DNA from: Chitinophaga sp. CB10
Lineage (GTDB): Bacteria > Bacteroidota > Bacteroidia > Chitinophagales > Chitinophagaceae
Direction: 5' to 3'
Length of the DNA: 64,000 bases
NCBI GenBank assembly: GCA_001870995.2
Contig: MLAV02000021.1
Coordinates: forward strand, 62,001-126,000
The position numbers were made by a program, and so were the translations under genes. Shown piece by piece: positions 17,792 through 26,895 of the stretch (position 1 is the stretch's first letter; the number at the start of each line of letters is the position of its first letter). The notes under the pieces were generated by a model. That model did no database searches, was not told where the DNA came from, and worked only from the letters and a program-made list of their open reading frames with translations.

Positions 17792-19138
17792 ATGCCAGAG
17801 CAACCCGTTTTAATTGTTGGCGCCGGTATTTCCGGGCTGAGCATCGCCTATGAACTGCAAAGGCAACAAGTGCCGTACGTGATTATGGAAGCCTCCGGCC
17901 GTATTGGCGGGGTGCTGAAATCCTTGCATGTCGATGGTTTTGAGCTGGACGCAGGGCCAAATTCCATTGCGGCTTCCCCGGAAATGCTGCAATACCTGGA
18001 AGACCTGGGTTTAGGCGATAAGATACTTGTAGCGGCAGCGGCCAGCAAAAACAGGTTCCTGGTAAGAAACAAGCAGTTGCATGCGGTATCTCCCCATCCG
18101 TTTAAAATCCTCGGTTCAAAATATCTGAGTGGCGCAAGCAAGTGGAAGCTTTTTTCGGAGCGTTTCCGCAAATCGGCGCCTGTGAAGGAAGAAGAAAGTG
18201 TGAGCGAATTCATTGGGCGCAGGTTCAATAAGGAAATTGCCGAGTATGTATTTGACCCGGTATTATCCGGGATTTACGCCGGCGATCCTGACAGGCTCAG
18301 TATTGCGGAGGTATTGCCGATGTTGCCTAAGTGGGAGCGTACTTATGGCAGCGTGACAAAGGGTTTGATGAAGGAGAAGGGAGCGCTTGGAGGAAGGAAA
18401 ATTATTAGCTTGAGCGGGGGCAACGGCATGCTCGCCATGGCACTGGCCAGCCGTTTAAGCGTTCCCGTACGATTGAATTGTGCCGTCAGCGCAATTAGAT
18501 CTGCCGAAGGCCAATACAAAATTACCTACATAGAAAACGGCCAGCAGGCCGAAATATCCGTGGCACGGGTGATACTGACTACCCCAGCCTATGCTACGGC
18601 CGCTATGCTGCAAGGGCTGGATGCCCCGCTGGCAAACCGTTTGAAGCAGGTGGAATACCCTGAAATGGGCGTGCTGCACGTGGGATATAATGCCGCCGCG
18701 GTGGCCAGGCCGGTGGATGGCTTTGGTTTTCTGGCGCCGAATGCAGAGCATTTACATTTCCTCGGGGCTATTTGCAATACGGCAATTTTCCCGGGAAAGG
18801 CGCCGCAGGGCAAGCTGTTGCTCACCGTTTTCACCGGCGGGGCGCGGTTACAGCACCTGCTGCGGGATACGAACGATGCCGTTCTGCAGCAAAATATCCT
18901 GGGAGAGCTCAGCGCTATACTGGGTATCAGCGAAGCGCCGGTGATGCAGCACTTTGAGGTATGGCAGCAGGCCATTCCACAGCTGAATGTGGGCCATGCC
19001 CGCCTGCGTGAGCAGGTGCGGCAGTTTGAGGCAGCCCATGCCGGTATTCATATTGCGGGCAATTATCTCCATGGGGTGGCGGTGCCTGCGCTGGTGCAAT
19101 ATGCGGCTTCCCTGGCTGCTACTATTGCAAAAAATTAA
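17792..19138 (+). CDS. hemG: Protoporphyrinogen oxidase, FAD-dependent HemY type
   Basis: A 448-residue flavoenzyme oxidising protoporphyrinogen IX to protoporphyrin IX. The dinucleotide site VGAGISGLSIAYEL is at residues 6-19, followed by MEASGRIGG; the C-terminal AGNYLHGVAVPALV completes the FAD site. The length fits the O2-dependent HemY/PPOX branch (often named hemG in annotation), not the short flavodoxin-like HemG. It supplies the substrate of HemH, encoded just upstream. A coproporphyrinogen oxidase role is possible for HemY relatives, but the presence of HemF favours the protoporphyrin route. Confidence 0.92.
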   Translation: MPEQPVLIVGAGISGLSIAYELQRQQVPYVIMEASGRIGGVLKSLHVDGFELDAGPNSIAASPEMLQYLEDLGLGDKILVAAAASKNRFLVRNKQLHAVSPHPFKILGSKYLSGASKWKLFSERFRKSAPVKEEESVSEFIGRRFNKEIAEYVFDPVLSGIYAGDPDRLSIAEVLPMLPKWERTYGSVTKGLMKEKGALGGRKIISLSGGNGMLAMALASRLSVPVRLNCAVSAIRSAEGQYKITYIENGQQAEISVARVILTTPAYATAAMLQGLDAPLANRLKQVEYPEMGVLHVGYNAAAVARPVDGFGFLAPNAEHLHFLGAICNTAIFPGKAPQGKLLLTVFTGGARLQHLLRDTNDAVLQQNILGELSAILGISEAPVMQHFEVWQQAIPQLNVGHARLREQVRQFEAAHAGIHIAGNYLHGVAVPALVQYAASLAATIAKN

Positions 19139-19200
19139 TCATAGAAAATTTATTGAGTTATAGCTTTTTTTCTTTAAATTTCCTTATAAACTTCCACCAG

Positions 19201-20331
19201 ATGATTGTAGGAATTTTAAAAGAAAAAAACAGGGAAACCCGTGTGTCACTAGTCCCCGAAATAGTGAAACAATTGCAACAGATGTCGGTAACCGTGTGGG
19301 TGGAGCAAGGTGCAGGCGACCATGCGTTTTACGAGGATTCCCTTTATACCGCTGCCGGCGCGGAGGTAGCGCCGCTGTCGCAGCTGCTGGAGCAGGCGGA
19401 TATGATCTGCTGCGTGAACACACCGGACGCCGAAACGCTGGCTGCCATTAAGCCCGGCAGGGTGCTGGCCGGCACTTTACAACCCCTGTACAACTTATCC
19501 GCCGTGGAACAATGGGCGGCAAGAAATATCACAACCTTCAGCCTGGATACGATTCCCCGTACCACCCGTGCGCAGAGCATGGATGTGCTTAGTTCGCAGG
19601 CCAATATCGCGGGTTACAAGGCGGTATTGCTGGCGGCGTATAGCTATAGCCGTTATTTCCCCATGTTTATGACCGCTGCCGGCAGCATTGCTCCTGCCAA
19701 GGTGCTGGTGCTGGGGGCAGGCGTGGCGGGCTTACAGGCCATTGCTACCGCGCGCAGGCTGGGCGCTGTGGTGGAAGTGTTTGATACCCGGCCGGCCGTA
19801 AAGGAAGAGGTGATGAGCCTGGGCGCAAAATTCGTAGAGGTGGAGGGCGCAGCCGATGCCTCTGCCGCCGGCGGATACGCCGTGGAGCAATCGGCCGATT
19901 ACCAGCAGAAGCAGCAGCAACGGATTGCGGAGAGTATTGCGAAAGCGGATATTGTGATCACCACCGCGCAGATTCCCGGGAAGAAGGCGCCCCTGCTGGT
20001 GACAAACGCCATGCTGGATAACATGCGTGCCGGCGCCGTGATAGTGGACCTGGCGGCCGCCACGGGAGGCAATACGGAAGTGACAAAGAACAATGAAACC
20101 GTGCATTACAAAGGGGTGACCATCATCGGTAATTCCAACCTGGCCGCTACTATGCCGGCGGATGCCAGTAAGCTGTACGCCAAAAACCTCTTTAATTTCC
20201 TGAAGTTAATTTTGACAAAAGAGGGCGCGCTGGCGCTCAATTTTGAGGATGATATTGTAGCAGGCGCCTGTATTACTTATAATGGGGAGATAGTAAACCA
20301 GCGGGTGAAAAGTCTCATGCAGCCTGCCTAA
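19201..20331 (+). CDS. pntA: NAD(P) transhydrogenase subunit alpha part 1 (NAD-binding domain I)
   Basis: A 376-residue soluble subunit of proton-translocating transhydrogenase, which couples NADH to NADP+ reduction. ATG at 19201 (MIVGILKEKNRETRVSLVPE) is the family's normal start; an open frame reaching 19153 has no similarity. The Rossmann motif VLGAGVAGLQAIATARRLGA and VFDTRPAVKEEV mark the NAD(H) site. The membrane part is encoded separately downstream, as in split-alpha systems. Confidence 0.95.
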   Translation: MIVGILKEKNRETRVSLVPEIVKQLQQMSVTVWVEQGAGDHAFYEDSLYTAAGAEVAPLSQLLEQADMICCVNTPDAETLAAIKPGRVLAGTLQPLYNLSAVEQWAARNITTFSLDTIPRTTRAQSMDVLSSQANIAGYKAVLLAAYSYSRYFPMFMTAAGSIAPAKVLVLGAGVAGLQAIATARRLGAVVEVFDTRPAVKEEVMSLGAKFVEVEGAADASAAGGYAVEQSADYQQKQQQRIAESIAKADIVITTAQIPGKKAPLLVTNAMLDNMRAGAVIVDLAAATGGNTEVTKNNETVHYKGVTIIGNSNLAATMPADASKLYAKNLFNFLKLILTKEGALALNFEDDIVAGACITYNGEIVNQRVKSLMQPA

Positions 20332-20391
20332 TCAGCCGTTAGCCTATTTCCTGTTTTATCATTCCACCGGAACAACTAAAAAACAACAGCC

Positions 20392-20709
20392 ATGGAACAG
20401 CTCTCCGTATTCATTCAGCAGCATATAGAGATGATATATGTTGTGATCCTGTCTATTTTCCTGGGTATAGAAGTGATTTCCCGCGTGCCTTCGGTACTGC
20501 ACACGCCGTTGATGAGCGGCGCCAATGCCATTCACGGGGTGGTGATCATCGGGGCCATCATTGTGATGGGCAAGGCGGAAGCCGGTAACTACCTGGCGTT
20601 AATACTGGGGTTTTTAGCGGTGATACTGGGTACGGTGAACGTGGTAGGCGGCTTTGTGGTGACGGACCGGATGCTGGAGATGTTTAAAAACAAGAAGGAT
20701 AAAAAATAA
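20392..20709 (+). CDS. pntAB: NAD(P) transhydrogenase subunit alpha part 2 (membrane)
   Basis: A 105-residue protein with three or four hydrophobic helices, including IEMIYVVILSIFLGIEVISR and YLALILGFLAVILGTVNVVGG (longer helix). It matches the membrane domain at the C-terminus of fused PntA. It sits between the soluble alpha gene (60 bases upstream) and pntB (12 bases downstream). Confidence 0.93.
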   Translation: MEQLSVFIQQHIEMIYVVILSIFLGIEVISRVPSVLHTPLMSGANAIHGVVIIGAIIVMGKAEAGNYLALILGFLAVILGTVNVVGGFVVTDRMLEMFKNKKDKK

Positions 20710-20721
20710 AACCTATACCAT

Positions 20722-22275
20722 ATGTCCAGCATACTTTCAATAATCTATCTGACAGGCTCTGTTACGTTCATATTGGGACTAAAGATGTTGAGTAAACCGG
20801 ATACTGCCCGCAAAGGCAACCTGGTAGCGGCTGCGGGCATGGCGCTGGCAATTTTGGGCACCATCTTTTTGTATGAATCGGAAGGAGCGAAACTGCATAA
20901 TTACGGTTGGATTTTCGCGGGGCTGCTCATTGGCTCGGTAATAGGCGTGATGGCGGCGAAGAAGGTGAAGATGACGGCCATGCCGGAGATGGTGAGTATG
21001 TTTAACGGGATGGGCGGCGCCTGTGCGGCGTTGATATCCATCATTGAGTTTGGCCATCTTGCGGGAGATAGTGGTTCTGCGGGTGCGGCGGCGATGATGA
21101 ACCTGCATCGGGCAGGGGAGATGATGGAGCAGCTGGGTAGCAGCAGTCGCGAATTTATCGAGCAGCGGGAGTTGATACAATCCATGTTTAGCGTGGATTA
21201 CCGGGGCACGCTGCTGATTATTTTACTGGGCCTGATCATTGGCTCTGTATCCTTTGCCGGCAGCGTAATTGCCTGGGGCAAGCTGAATGGCCGTGTGAAG
21301 GATTTTGCGTTTCCGGCCCAGCATATTGTGAACCTGATTGTATTGGGGATTATTGTGATCCTGGCGGCGGCGCTGCTGATACACGTGAACGATGTGTACC
21401 CGTTATGGGCGCATGGTGGCGGACGGGCAACGGGTTTTAGTTTGCTCTTCTATGGCGTGCTGGTATTGTCGCTGATCTACGGGGTGTTGTTTGTGTTGCC
21501 GATAGGCGGCGCGGATATGCCGGTAGTGATTTCTTTGCTGAACTCTTTTACCGGTGTGGCGGCGGCTTTTGGCGGATTTTTATACGATAATCCCGTGATG
21601 CTGACGGGCGGTATCCTCGTGGGATCTGCCGGGACGATACTGACGATACTGATGTGTAAGGCCATGAACCGTTCGTTGAAGAACGTGCTGATCGGCTCTT
21701 TTGGCGGCAGTAAAGCAGGTGCGGCTGCCGGTAAGGAGCAGGGCGCCTATAAGGAAATTTCCCTGCCGGATGCGGCCGTGGTACTGGCATATGCCAACAA
21801 GGTGATGATAGTGCCGGGGTATGGGCTGGCCGTAGCGCAGGCCCAGCATGTGTGTCATGAGCTGGAAAAGCTGCTGGAGGAGAAAGGGGTGGAAGTGAAG
21901 TACGCGATACATCCGGTGGCGGGGCGTATGCCGGGGCATATGAATGTTTTACTGGCGGAAGCGGATGTATCGTATGATAAGCTCCTGGAAATGGAGGAAG
22001 CCAACGCGGAGTTGCCCACAACGGACGCCGTGCTGGTGTTGGGTGCGAATGATGTGGTGAATCCGGCTGCTAAAACAGACGCCACGAGCCCGATCTACGG
22101 GATGCCCATATTGGAAGTGGAGAATGCCAAAGTAGTGATCGTAAATAAACGCAGTATGAAACCGGGATATGCCGGGATTGAAAACGACCTCTTTTTCCAG
22201 CCAAAAACCTCGATGTTGTTTGGTGATGCCAAGCAGGTATTACAGCAGCTGGTAGCGGAAATTAAGCAGGTGTAA
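20722..22275 (+). CDS. pntB: NAD(P) transhydrogenase subunit beta
   Basis: A 517-residue protein: about eight or nine membrane helices in residues 1-325, then the soluble NADP(H)-binding domain III (VMIVPGYGLAVAQAQH, VLLAEADVSY, VLGANDVVNPAA, VVIVNKRSMKPGYAG). With the two alpha genes it makes a complete enzyme. The first third has an acidic/Ser-rich insertion between helices (residues about 115-155), seen in other long PntB forms. The coding strand is notably G-rich at third positions. Confidence 0.95.
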   Translation: MSSILSIIYLTGSVTFILGLKMLSKPDTARKGNLVAAAGMALAILGTIFLYESEGAKLHNYGWIFAGLLIGSVIGVMAAKKVKMTAMPEMVSMFNGMGGACAALISIIEFGHLAGDSGSAGAAAMMNLHRAGEMMEQLGSSSREFIEQRELIQSMFSVDYRGTLLIILLGLIIGSVSFAGSVIAWGKLNGRVKDFAFPAQHIVNLIVLGIIVILAAALLIHVNDVYPLWAHGGGRATGFSLLFYGVLVLSLIYGVLFVLPIGGADMPVVISLLNSFTGVAAAFGGFLYDNPVMLTGGILVGSAGTILTILMCKAMNRSLKNVLIGSFGGSKAGAAAGKEQGAYKEISLPDAAVVLAYANKVMIVPGYGLAVAQAQHVCHELEKLLEEKGVEVKYAIHPVAGRMPGHMNVLLAEADVSYDKLLEMEEANAELPTTDAVLVLGANDVVNPAAKTDATSPIYGMPILEVENAKVVIVNKRSMKPGYAGIENDLFFQPKTSMLFGDAKQVLQQLVAEIKQV

Positions 22276-22285
22276 AATGCGGTGG

Positions 22286-22310
22286 CGCAAATGTTTTATT
22301 TACATTTGCG
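22286..22310 (+). promoter_or_regulatory. Inverted repeat overlapping a -7-like box
   Basis: CGCAAATGT (22286-22294) and ACATTTGCG (22302-22310) form a perfect 9-bp inverted repeat with a 7-base centre. The right arm includes TACATTTG (22301-22308), which fits the -7 consensus, 14 bases before the TTG start of the next gene. Confidence 0.45.
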
Positions 22311-22322
22311 AAAAACATTTCG

Positions 22323-23723
22323 TTGTCTAATACATTACCATCAGAACTTATCAATTCGCTGGAAGGATTGCCTGGTTTCAACAGGGAATCCTTTTTGCGT
22401 GTGCATGCGGCTGCCGATAAAATTACCAGTATTCGTCTGAACCCCTCGAAGCTGAGTGGCGATAAAGCTGCGCAGGTGCTGGCTTCATTGTCCGCCGGGG
22501 GCGTGACGAGGGTGCCATGGAGCGCGCAGGGATATTATTTGCCGCAGCGGCCTTCCTTTACCTTTGATCCGTTTTTTCATGCCGGGGCATATTATGTGCA
22601 GGAGGCCTCGTCGATGTTCGTGGAGCAGGCGTTGCGCGCGTTGGTGGATTTGACGCAGGACCTGAAGGTGCTGGATTTATGCGCTGCGCCGGGTGGGAAG
22701 TCGACCTTGTTGCAATCGCTGATCAGCGAGGGCAGCATACTGGTGGCCAACGAGGTGATTAAGCCGCGGGCAGCCGTGCTGGCGGATAACCTCACCAAAT
22801 GGGGCAGTGCGAACGTGGTGGTAACGAATAATGATCCGCGGGATTTTTCCCGCCTGCCGGGGTATTTTGATGTGATGGTGATTGATGCGCCGTGTAGCGG
22901 ATCGGGATTGTTCAGGCGGGAGCCGGAATTGATCCCGGAGTGGTCGCTGGAAAATGTGGCGTTGTGTAGTCAGCGCCAGCAGCGGATTTTGGCGGATGTA
23001 TTGCCGGCGCTGAAGGAAGGAGGGATATTGATTTACTCGACCTGTTCGTTTTCCCGGGAGGAAGATGAGCAGATCATGGACTGGCTGCTGGGGAATTTCG
23101 AGTTAGAGAATATTCCCGTGCCGTTGCAGGAGAGCTGGCATATTGTGCCGGCATTTTCCGGGGAATATAACGGGGCCGGGTATAGGTTTTACCCGGATCA
23201 GCTGGAAGGGGAAGGATTTTTCATCAGCTGTTTCAGGAAGAAGAGCGGGGAAGCGGGGCGGAAGGTCAAAGAGCAGAAGAATACTTTTCTCACCGCGAAA
23301 GAAGCCGGGAAAATGGCTAACTGGATTGCCGGACCGGAGCAGTATGAATATTTGCTGCACCAGGAAGAGGTGATGGTGTTGCCAAAAAATTTAGCAAAAG
23401 ATATTTCATTGTTGCAGCAACAGTTGTATATTCGCAAGGCAGGTGTGAAAGCAGGACAGTTAGGACAGAAGGAATTAATACCTGATCACCAGCTTGCGGC
23501 CAGCACATTGGTATCGGCCAACATACCAGGCGTTAACCTGAGTTTACAGGAAGCATTGCTCTATCTGCGAAAGGAGGATCCGGGGATTACCACGGATGTG
23601 AAGGGATGGGCGCTGATGCGTTACGAAGATATGAATCTGGGATGGGCGAAGATGCTGCCTAACCGGATGAATAATTACTACCCGAAAGAACTCCGGATAT
23701 TAAAGGAAATCAGCGGAATGTAG
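22323..23723 (+). CDS. RsmB/RsmF-type rRNA cytosine-C5 methyltransferase
   Basis: A 466-residue NOL1/NOP2/Sun-family RNA methyltransferase, closest in layout to RsmF (16S rRNA m5C). The SAM motif is LDLCAAPGGKSTLLQSL; the paired cysteines are in IDAPCSGSGLFRREPE and IYSTCSFSREEDEQ. A C-terminal domain (about 300-466), ending in KGWALMRYEDMNLGWAK, resembles the RsmF PUA-like tail. No ATG fits; the TTG at 22323 gives MSNTLPSELINSLEGLPGF. Confidence 0.9.
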   Translation: MSNTLPSELINSLEGLPGFNRESFLRVHAAADKITSIRLNPSKLSGDKAAQVLASLSAGGVTRVPWSAQGYYLPQRPSFTFDPFFHAGAYYVQEASSMFVEQALRALVDLTQDLKVLDLCAAPGGKSTLLQSLISEGSILVANEVIKPRAAVLADNLTKWGSANVVVTNNDPRDFSRLPGYFDVMVIDAPCSGSGLFRREPELIPEWSLENVALCSQRQQRILADVLPALKEGGILIYSTCSFSREEDEQIMDWLLGNFELENIPVPLQESWHIVPAFSGEYNGAGYRFYPDQLEGEGFFISCFRKKSGEAGRKVKEQKNTFLTAKEAGKMANWIAGPEQYEYLLHQEEVMVLPKNLAKDISLLQQQLYIRKAGVKAGQLGQKELIPDHQLAASTLVSANIPGVNLSLQEALLYLRKEDPGITTDVKGWALMRYEDMNLGWAKMLPNRMNNYYPKELRILKEISGM

Positions 23724-23814
23724 TCATACTACGGGCCGTGGAATTTTCGTTTTTATCAGGTGAATTACCAGGAATTAAGTATTTTATTGCCCGAAAAAGT
23801 ATAAACAGAGTTGT

Positions 23815-24813
23815 ATGTTAAAAAGGATTTTTTCAATTGCCATCTTAGGTTTGTGCGTAGGAAGCGTGAAGGCACAGGACATGCTGCAGGCGCAGGGCCA
23901 TGGTCCGGACCTGTATATTAACCATACCGTAAAGAAAGGCGAAAACTTTTATAGTATTGGCCGTGCCTACGGGGTATCGCCGAAACAAATTGCGTCTGCC
24001 AACAATACTACTTTGGACAAGGGTTTGCAATTGGGCCATGAACTGCATATACCGCTTACGGCGGCTAACTTTTCGCAGAAAGCGGATGCTTCCGGCACGC
24101 CGGTATATCATAAGGTGACGGAAAAGGAAACTTTATACCGGGTGAGTGTGAACTTTAACAAGGTGCCGCTGGATAACATCCGTCAGTGGAATAATTTCAG
24201 CGGGGATGGATTGAAGAAGGACAGCTACCTGATCATCGGGTATCTTACTACCGGTGGCAGCGGCGCTCCTGCGGTGGCGCAAGCGCCTAAGAAGCCTGCG
24301 CCGGCGCCTGCGGTTGAAGAGCAAACAGCTACGGAGAGAGAACCGGTAGCGGAGCAACCGGCGTTACCATCTCCAACGAAAGACGGCGGTAAGAAGACAG
24401 AATCACGTCCTGTGCAGGAGCAGCAGCAGCCGGAGCAGATAGCGGAAGCGCCTATCACTACTGCGCCGCCTGCGCCAAGGCCAGCGCCTGTAGCTACCGG
24501 CGATAATTTTGAGGAAGTGTATAACCAGCAAACCAATAACGGTAGGAAAGCTACTTCAGAAAAAGGCCCTGGTACCTGGTTTAAGAGTAACGCAGTAGGT
24601 AAATACTATGCACTGCACAACACGGCGCCACGTGGTACTATTCTGAAAGTTACCAACCCGCTGAATGGGAAGTCTATTTATGCGAAAGTACTGGATGTGA
24701 TTCCTCAGATGAAAGCCAATGCCGGATTGATTGTGAAGCTGAGCGATGGCGCGCAGCAGGCGCTGGGTAGTGAGGAATCGAAATTTTATTGTGAGCTGAG
24801 TTACGAGAAGTAA
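23815..24813 (+). CDS. LysM-repeat exported protein with C-terminal double-psi-barrel-like domain
   Basis: A 332-residue cell-envelope protein. A signal peptide (1-20) is followed by two LysM peptidoglycan-binding modules (about 39-80, HTVKKGENFYSIGRAYGVSP; and 98-143). Residues 150-235 are a Pro/Ala/Gln/Glu-rich linker. The last 90 residues (ASEKGPGTW-like segment, then YYALHNTAPRGTILKVTNP) resemble RlpA-type double-psi beta-barrels. It probably binds or remodels peptidoglycan. A strong terminator follows. Confidence 0.82.
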   Translation: MLKRIFSIAILGLCVGSVKAQDMLQAQGHGPDLYINHTVKKGENFYSIGRAYGVSPKQIASANNTTLDKGLQLGHELHIPLTAANFSQKADASGTPVYHKVTEKETLYRVSVNFNKVPLDNIRQWNNFSGDGLKKDSYLIIGYLTTGGSGAPAVAQAPKKPAPAPAVEEQTATEREPVAEQPALPSPTKDGGKKTESRPVQEQQQPEQIAEAPITTAPPAPRPAPVATGDNFEEVYNQQTNNGRKATSEKGPGTWFKSNAVGKYYALHNTAPRGTILKVTNPLNGKSIYAKVLDVIPQMKANAGLIVKLSDGAQQALGSEESKFYCELSYEK

Positions 24814-24834
24814 TTTTTTTGATATTGAAATGGG

Positions 24835-24867
24835 AAAGGACTGTCTTTTTAAGGCAGTCCTTTTTTT
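24835..24867 (+). terminator. Intrinsic terminator after the LysM gene
   Basis: AAAGGACTG and CAGTCCTTT form a stem around a short loop, followed by a run of T. It marks the left border of the AT-rich gene cluster. Confidence 0.85.
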
Positions 24868-25045
24868 GTGGCGGAAGATAAGTTGGAGGTGTAAAGTGTT
24901 GGGGATGTGAAGGTGATGGCTGCGTTAGCAGGTGGATTGGGCGGGATTAATTTTGTGGTAGAAGCCCGGAAATTTGTCGACCTATATGAGTAATGTTATC
25001 CCTGTGGTTTAGTTGAGAGCTGATGTAAGTAATAAAACTGTCCTA

Positions 25046-25480
25046 ATGCCAATGTTAATATCTACCAAAAATCGTTCGTTAATTGTTGACTGTATTGCTT
25101 TGCTGTTCATCCTGGTATTCGTATATGCTTCCTTGAGTAAGCTGGGTGATTATCAAAAGTTTCTATCACAATTAGGTCAATCAGAGATATTATCTGCTTA
25201 CAGTATGCAATTTTCAATAGTTATTCCATCGTTTGAACTATTGATTTGCGCTTTGCTGTTTTTTAATCGTACTAAGTTGCTGGGGCTTTACGGCAGCTTT
25301 GGAATTATGGTATTGTTCACGTTATACATCGGGAGTATTCTAGTTCTCACGGAAGATATTCCGTGTGCATGTGGTGGGATTCTGGAAATGCTTTCGTGGG
25401 AGGCACATATATGGTTTAATATGGGATTAATAGTGCTTGCAATGATTGGAGTATTGTTGTATAGAAGTGATGTTTTTTAA
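25046..25480 (+). CDS. MauE/DoxX-family redox-associated membrane protein
   Basis: A 144-residue membrane protein (from ATG at 25046; an open frame extends to a TTG at 25013, and ATG at 25052 is also possible). It has four hydrophobic helices, the segment VYASLSKLGDYQKFLSQLGQ after helix 1 and a conserved CACGGILEMLSW motif between helices 3 and 4. This pattern is that of Bacteroidota MauE-like proteins; MauE of methylotrophs is needed to mature a disulfide-rich subunit. Role inferred: thiol/disulfide chemistry at the membrane, with the Cys-containing peptide encoded next as a possible client. It opens an AT-rich four-gene run. Confidence 0.75.
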   Translation: MPMLISTKNRSLIVDCIALLFILVFVYASLSKLGDYQKFLSQLGQSEILSAYSMQFSIVIPSFELLICALLFFNRTKLLGLYGSFGIMVLFTLYIGSILVLTEDIPCACGGILEMLSWEAHIWFNMGLIVLAMIGVLLYRSDVF

Positions 25481-25498
25481 CTATCTAAATCTTTTGTT

Positions 25499-25786
25499 AT
25501 GAAACAATTTAAATTTTTTGCTGTGATTATTGTATTCGCCGTATTTGGAATGGTTGCGGCGACTGGCGTTGCAAAAAGTGGGAGTGGGGCCATACCATAT
25601 ATTGGTTATTACAAGGCCAGCCCTGTACAATATTGGTGCGACTGGGGGTATTATGATTGGGGGTACGACTGTGACCACTGGGCATTTGGAGAAACTTGTA
25701 CGATTTCTGGCTATGCGGCATTCGATGTATATGAGTATTGCACTTTTGACTATGGATCTGCCTATTACGCCAAACGTATATATTAA
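25499..25786 (+). CDS. Small exported Cys/Trp/Tyr-rich peptide
   Basis: A 95-residue predicted exported peptide, not assigned to a family with confidence. Residues 1-25 form a signal peptide (KFFAVIIVFAVFGMVAATGVA). The mature part holds four Cys (residues about 47, 57, 66 and 80) and is very rich in Trp, Tyr and Gly (WCDWGYYDWGYDCDHW). It resembles in size and layout the small DUF6520-like proteins found beside MauE-like genes in Bacteroidota, from memory and unchecked. It lies 18 bases after the MauE-like gene. Confidence 0.65.
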   Translation: MKQFKFFAVIIVFAVFGMVAATGVAKSGSGAIPYIGYYKASPVQYWCDWGYYDWGYDCDHWAFGETCTISGYAAFDVYEYCTFDYGSAYYAKRIY

Positions 25787-25798
25787 AAGAAAGGGAGT

Positions 25799-26818
25799 AT
25801 GAAGAAAAAAGTGCTCATATTGACGGTAATATTTCTGAGTATTTTCTTATCATACTCTATTTATTTTTATTTAAACAAAGCGCAAAGATCCCGGCAGGGC
25901 CAATTTCAAAGAAATTTTGTGACTCCCCCTAAAGAATTGTTGAGGAAGGATTTAGACCCTGCCGGTGTTTATTATTTCGCTGGTAAAGACGAGAACTCAA
26001 TATGGTTAGGGAACGAAAAGGCCCCTTTAGAATTATTGACAATAGCGATTGATAAGGGGTTTTCTGTGATTGGTAAAACTTTGCCTATACGTGCATCATT
26101 TGAGCGAGGACAATTAGCCTATGTAAATTATCCCTTTTATATTTTTATTAATGGGAGAAAGCGCCTGGTTCAATCCGGAATGTTGACCTCGTCTCAGCCA
26201 ATTCATACAGATACAATTAGCCTAAGTTTCGATGTTGCCGGTGCTGCTGCTGATTCTGCTTTTTGGCTTAGAGTATCAACTGATAAGGGATTTCAATTAG
26301 GCTATTACAAACTTGGTCATACGCTTAAAGAAACCAGTGCATTAACAACTAGGGGATTGTCCGCATTGAGTCGTGATGGTATCTTATTGTATGATGAGAG
26401 GATGCATTTATCTGCCTATGTATATTTTTATCGTAACTCTTTCTTATTATTCGATAAAGAAGGAAAAGCCTCTAAAGCAGTTAATACAATTGATACTGTT
26501 TCTTTCGCGCAGGTTGATCTTGGTAAGCCAGATATGAAAGGTACTCGTAGGAAAAATACGTCCACACAATCCATCAATTATCGGGCTGATATCAGCAATA
26601 GTTATATGTACATTTATTCCAGGGCGAGAACTTCTGCTCAGGCCGATGTAAACCGTGATTCAATAGTAATCGATGCTTATGCTGTAAATGAAAACAGATA
26701 CGTGTATAGTTTCCTTGTACTCAAGAAATTTAATAATGAAGTAATTCAGGATCTTCGAATTGTATATCCCTACATTTTTTTATTGGTTAAAACTAAAGTT
26801 ATTATATTGAAAATGTGA
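25799..26818 (+). CDS. Hypothetical membrane-anchored or exported protein, 339 residues
   Basis: Not recognised. An N-terminal hydrophobic segment (VLILTVIFLSIFLSYSIYFY) without a clear cleavage site suggests a signal anchor. The remainder alternates short beta-like stretches (YYFAGKDENSIWLGN, FQLGYYKLGHTL, RDGILLYDERMHL) and could be a beta-propeller-like fold; this is a guess. A good Shine-Dalgarno-like AAAGGGAG lies before the ATG, 12 bases after the small peptide gene, so they are probably co-transcribed. Low GC like its neighbours. Confidence 0.7.
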   Translation: MKKKVLILTVIFLSIFLSYSIYFYLNKAQRSRQGQFQRNFVTPPKELLRKDLDPAGVYYFAGKDENSIWLGNEKAPLELLTIAIDKGFSVIGKTLPIRASFERGQLAYVNYPFYIFINGRKRLVQSGMLTSSQPIHTDTISLSFDVAGAAADSAFWLRVSTDKGFQLGYYKLGHTLKETSALTTRGLSALSRDGILLYDERMHLSAYVYFYRNSFLLFDKEGKASKAVNTIDTVSFAQVDLGKPDMKGTRRKNTSTQSINYRADISNSYMYIYSRARTSAQADVNRDSIVIDAYAVNENRYVYSFLVLKKFNNEVIQDLRIVYPYIFLLVKTKVIILKM

Positions 26819-26895
26819 TTATCGTATATAGTTGATAATCAAATTATAATTTGGTGGAATCAGGAAAATGAACTTTTTTTGAAGTGTTACGTTAT

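Noticed and set aside
24918..24992. A 25-codon open frame beginning ATGGCTGCG in the gap before the MauE-like gene
   Set aside because: Too short, no Shine-Dalgarno-like sequence or promoter, no recognisable pattern. It may be a remnant but cannot be supported.
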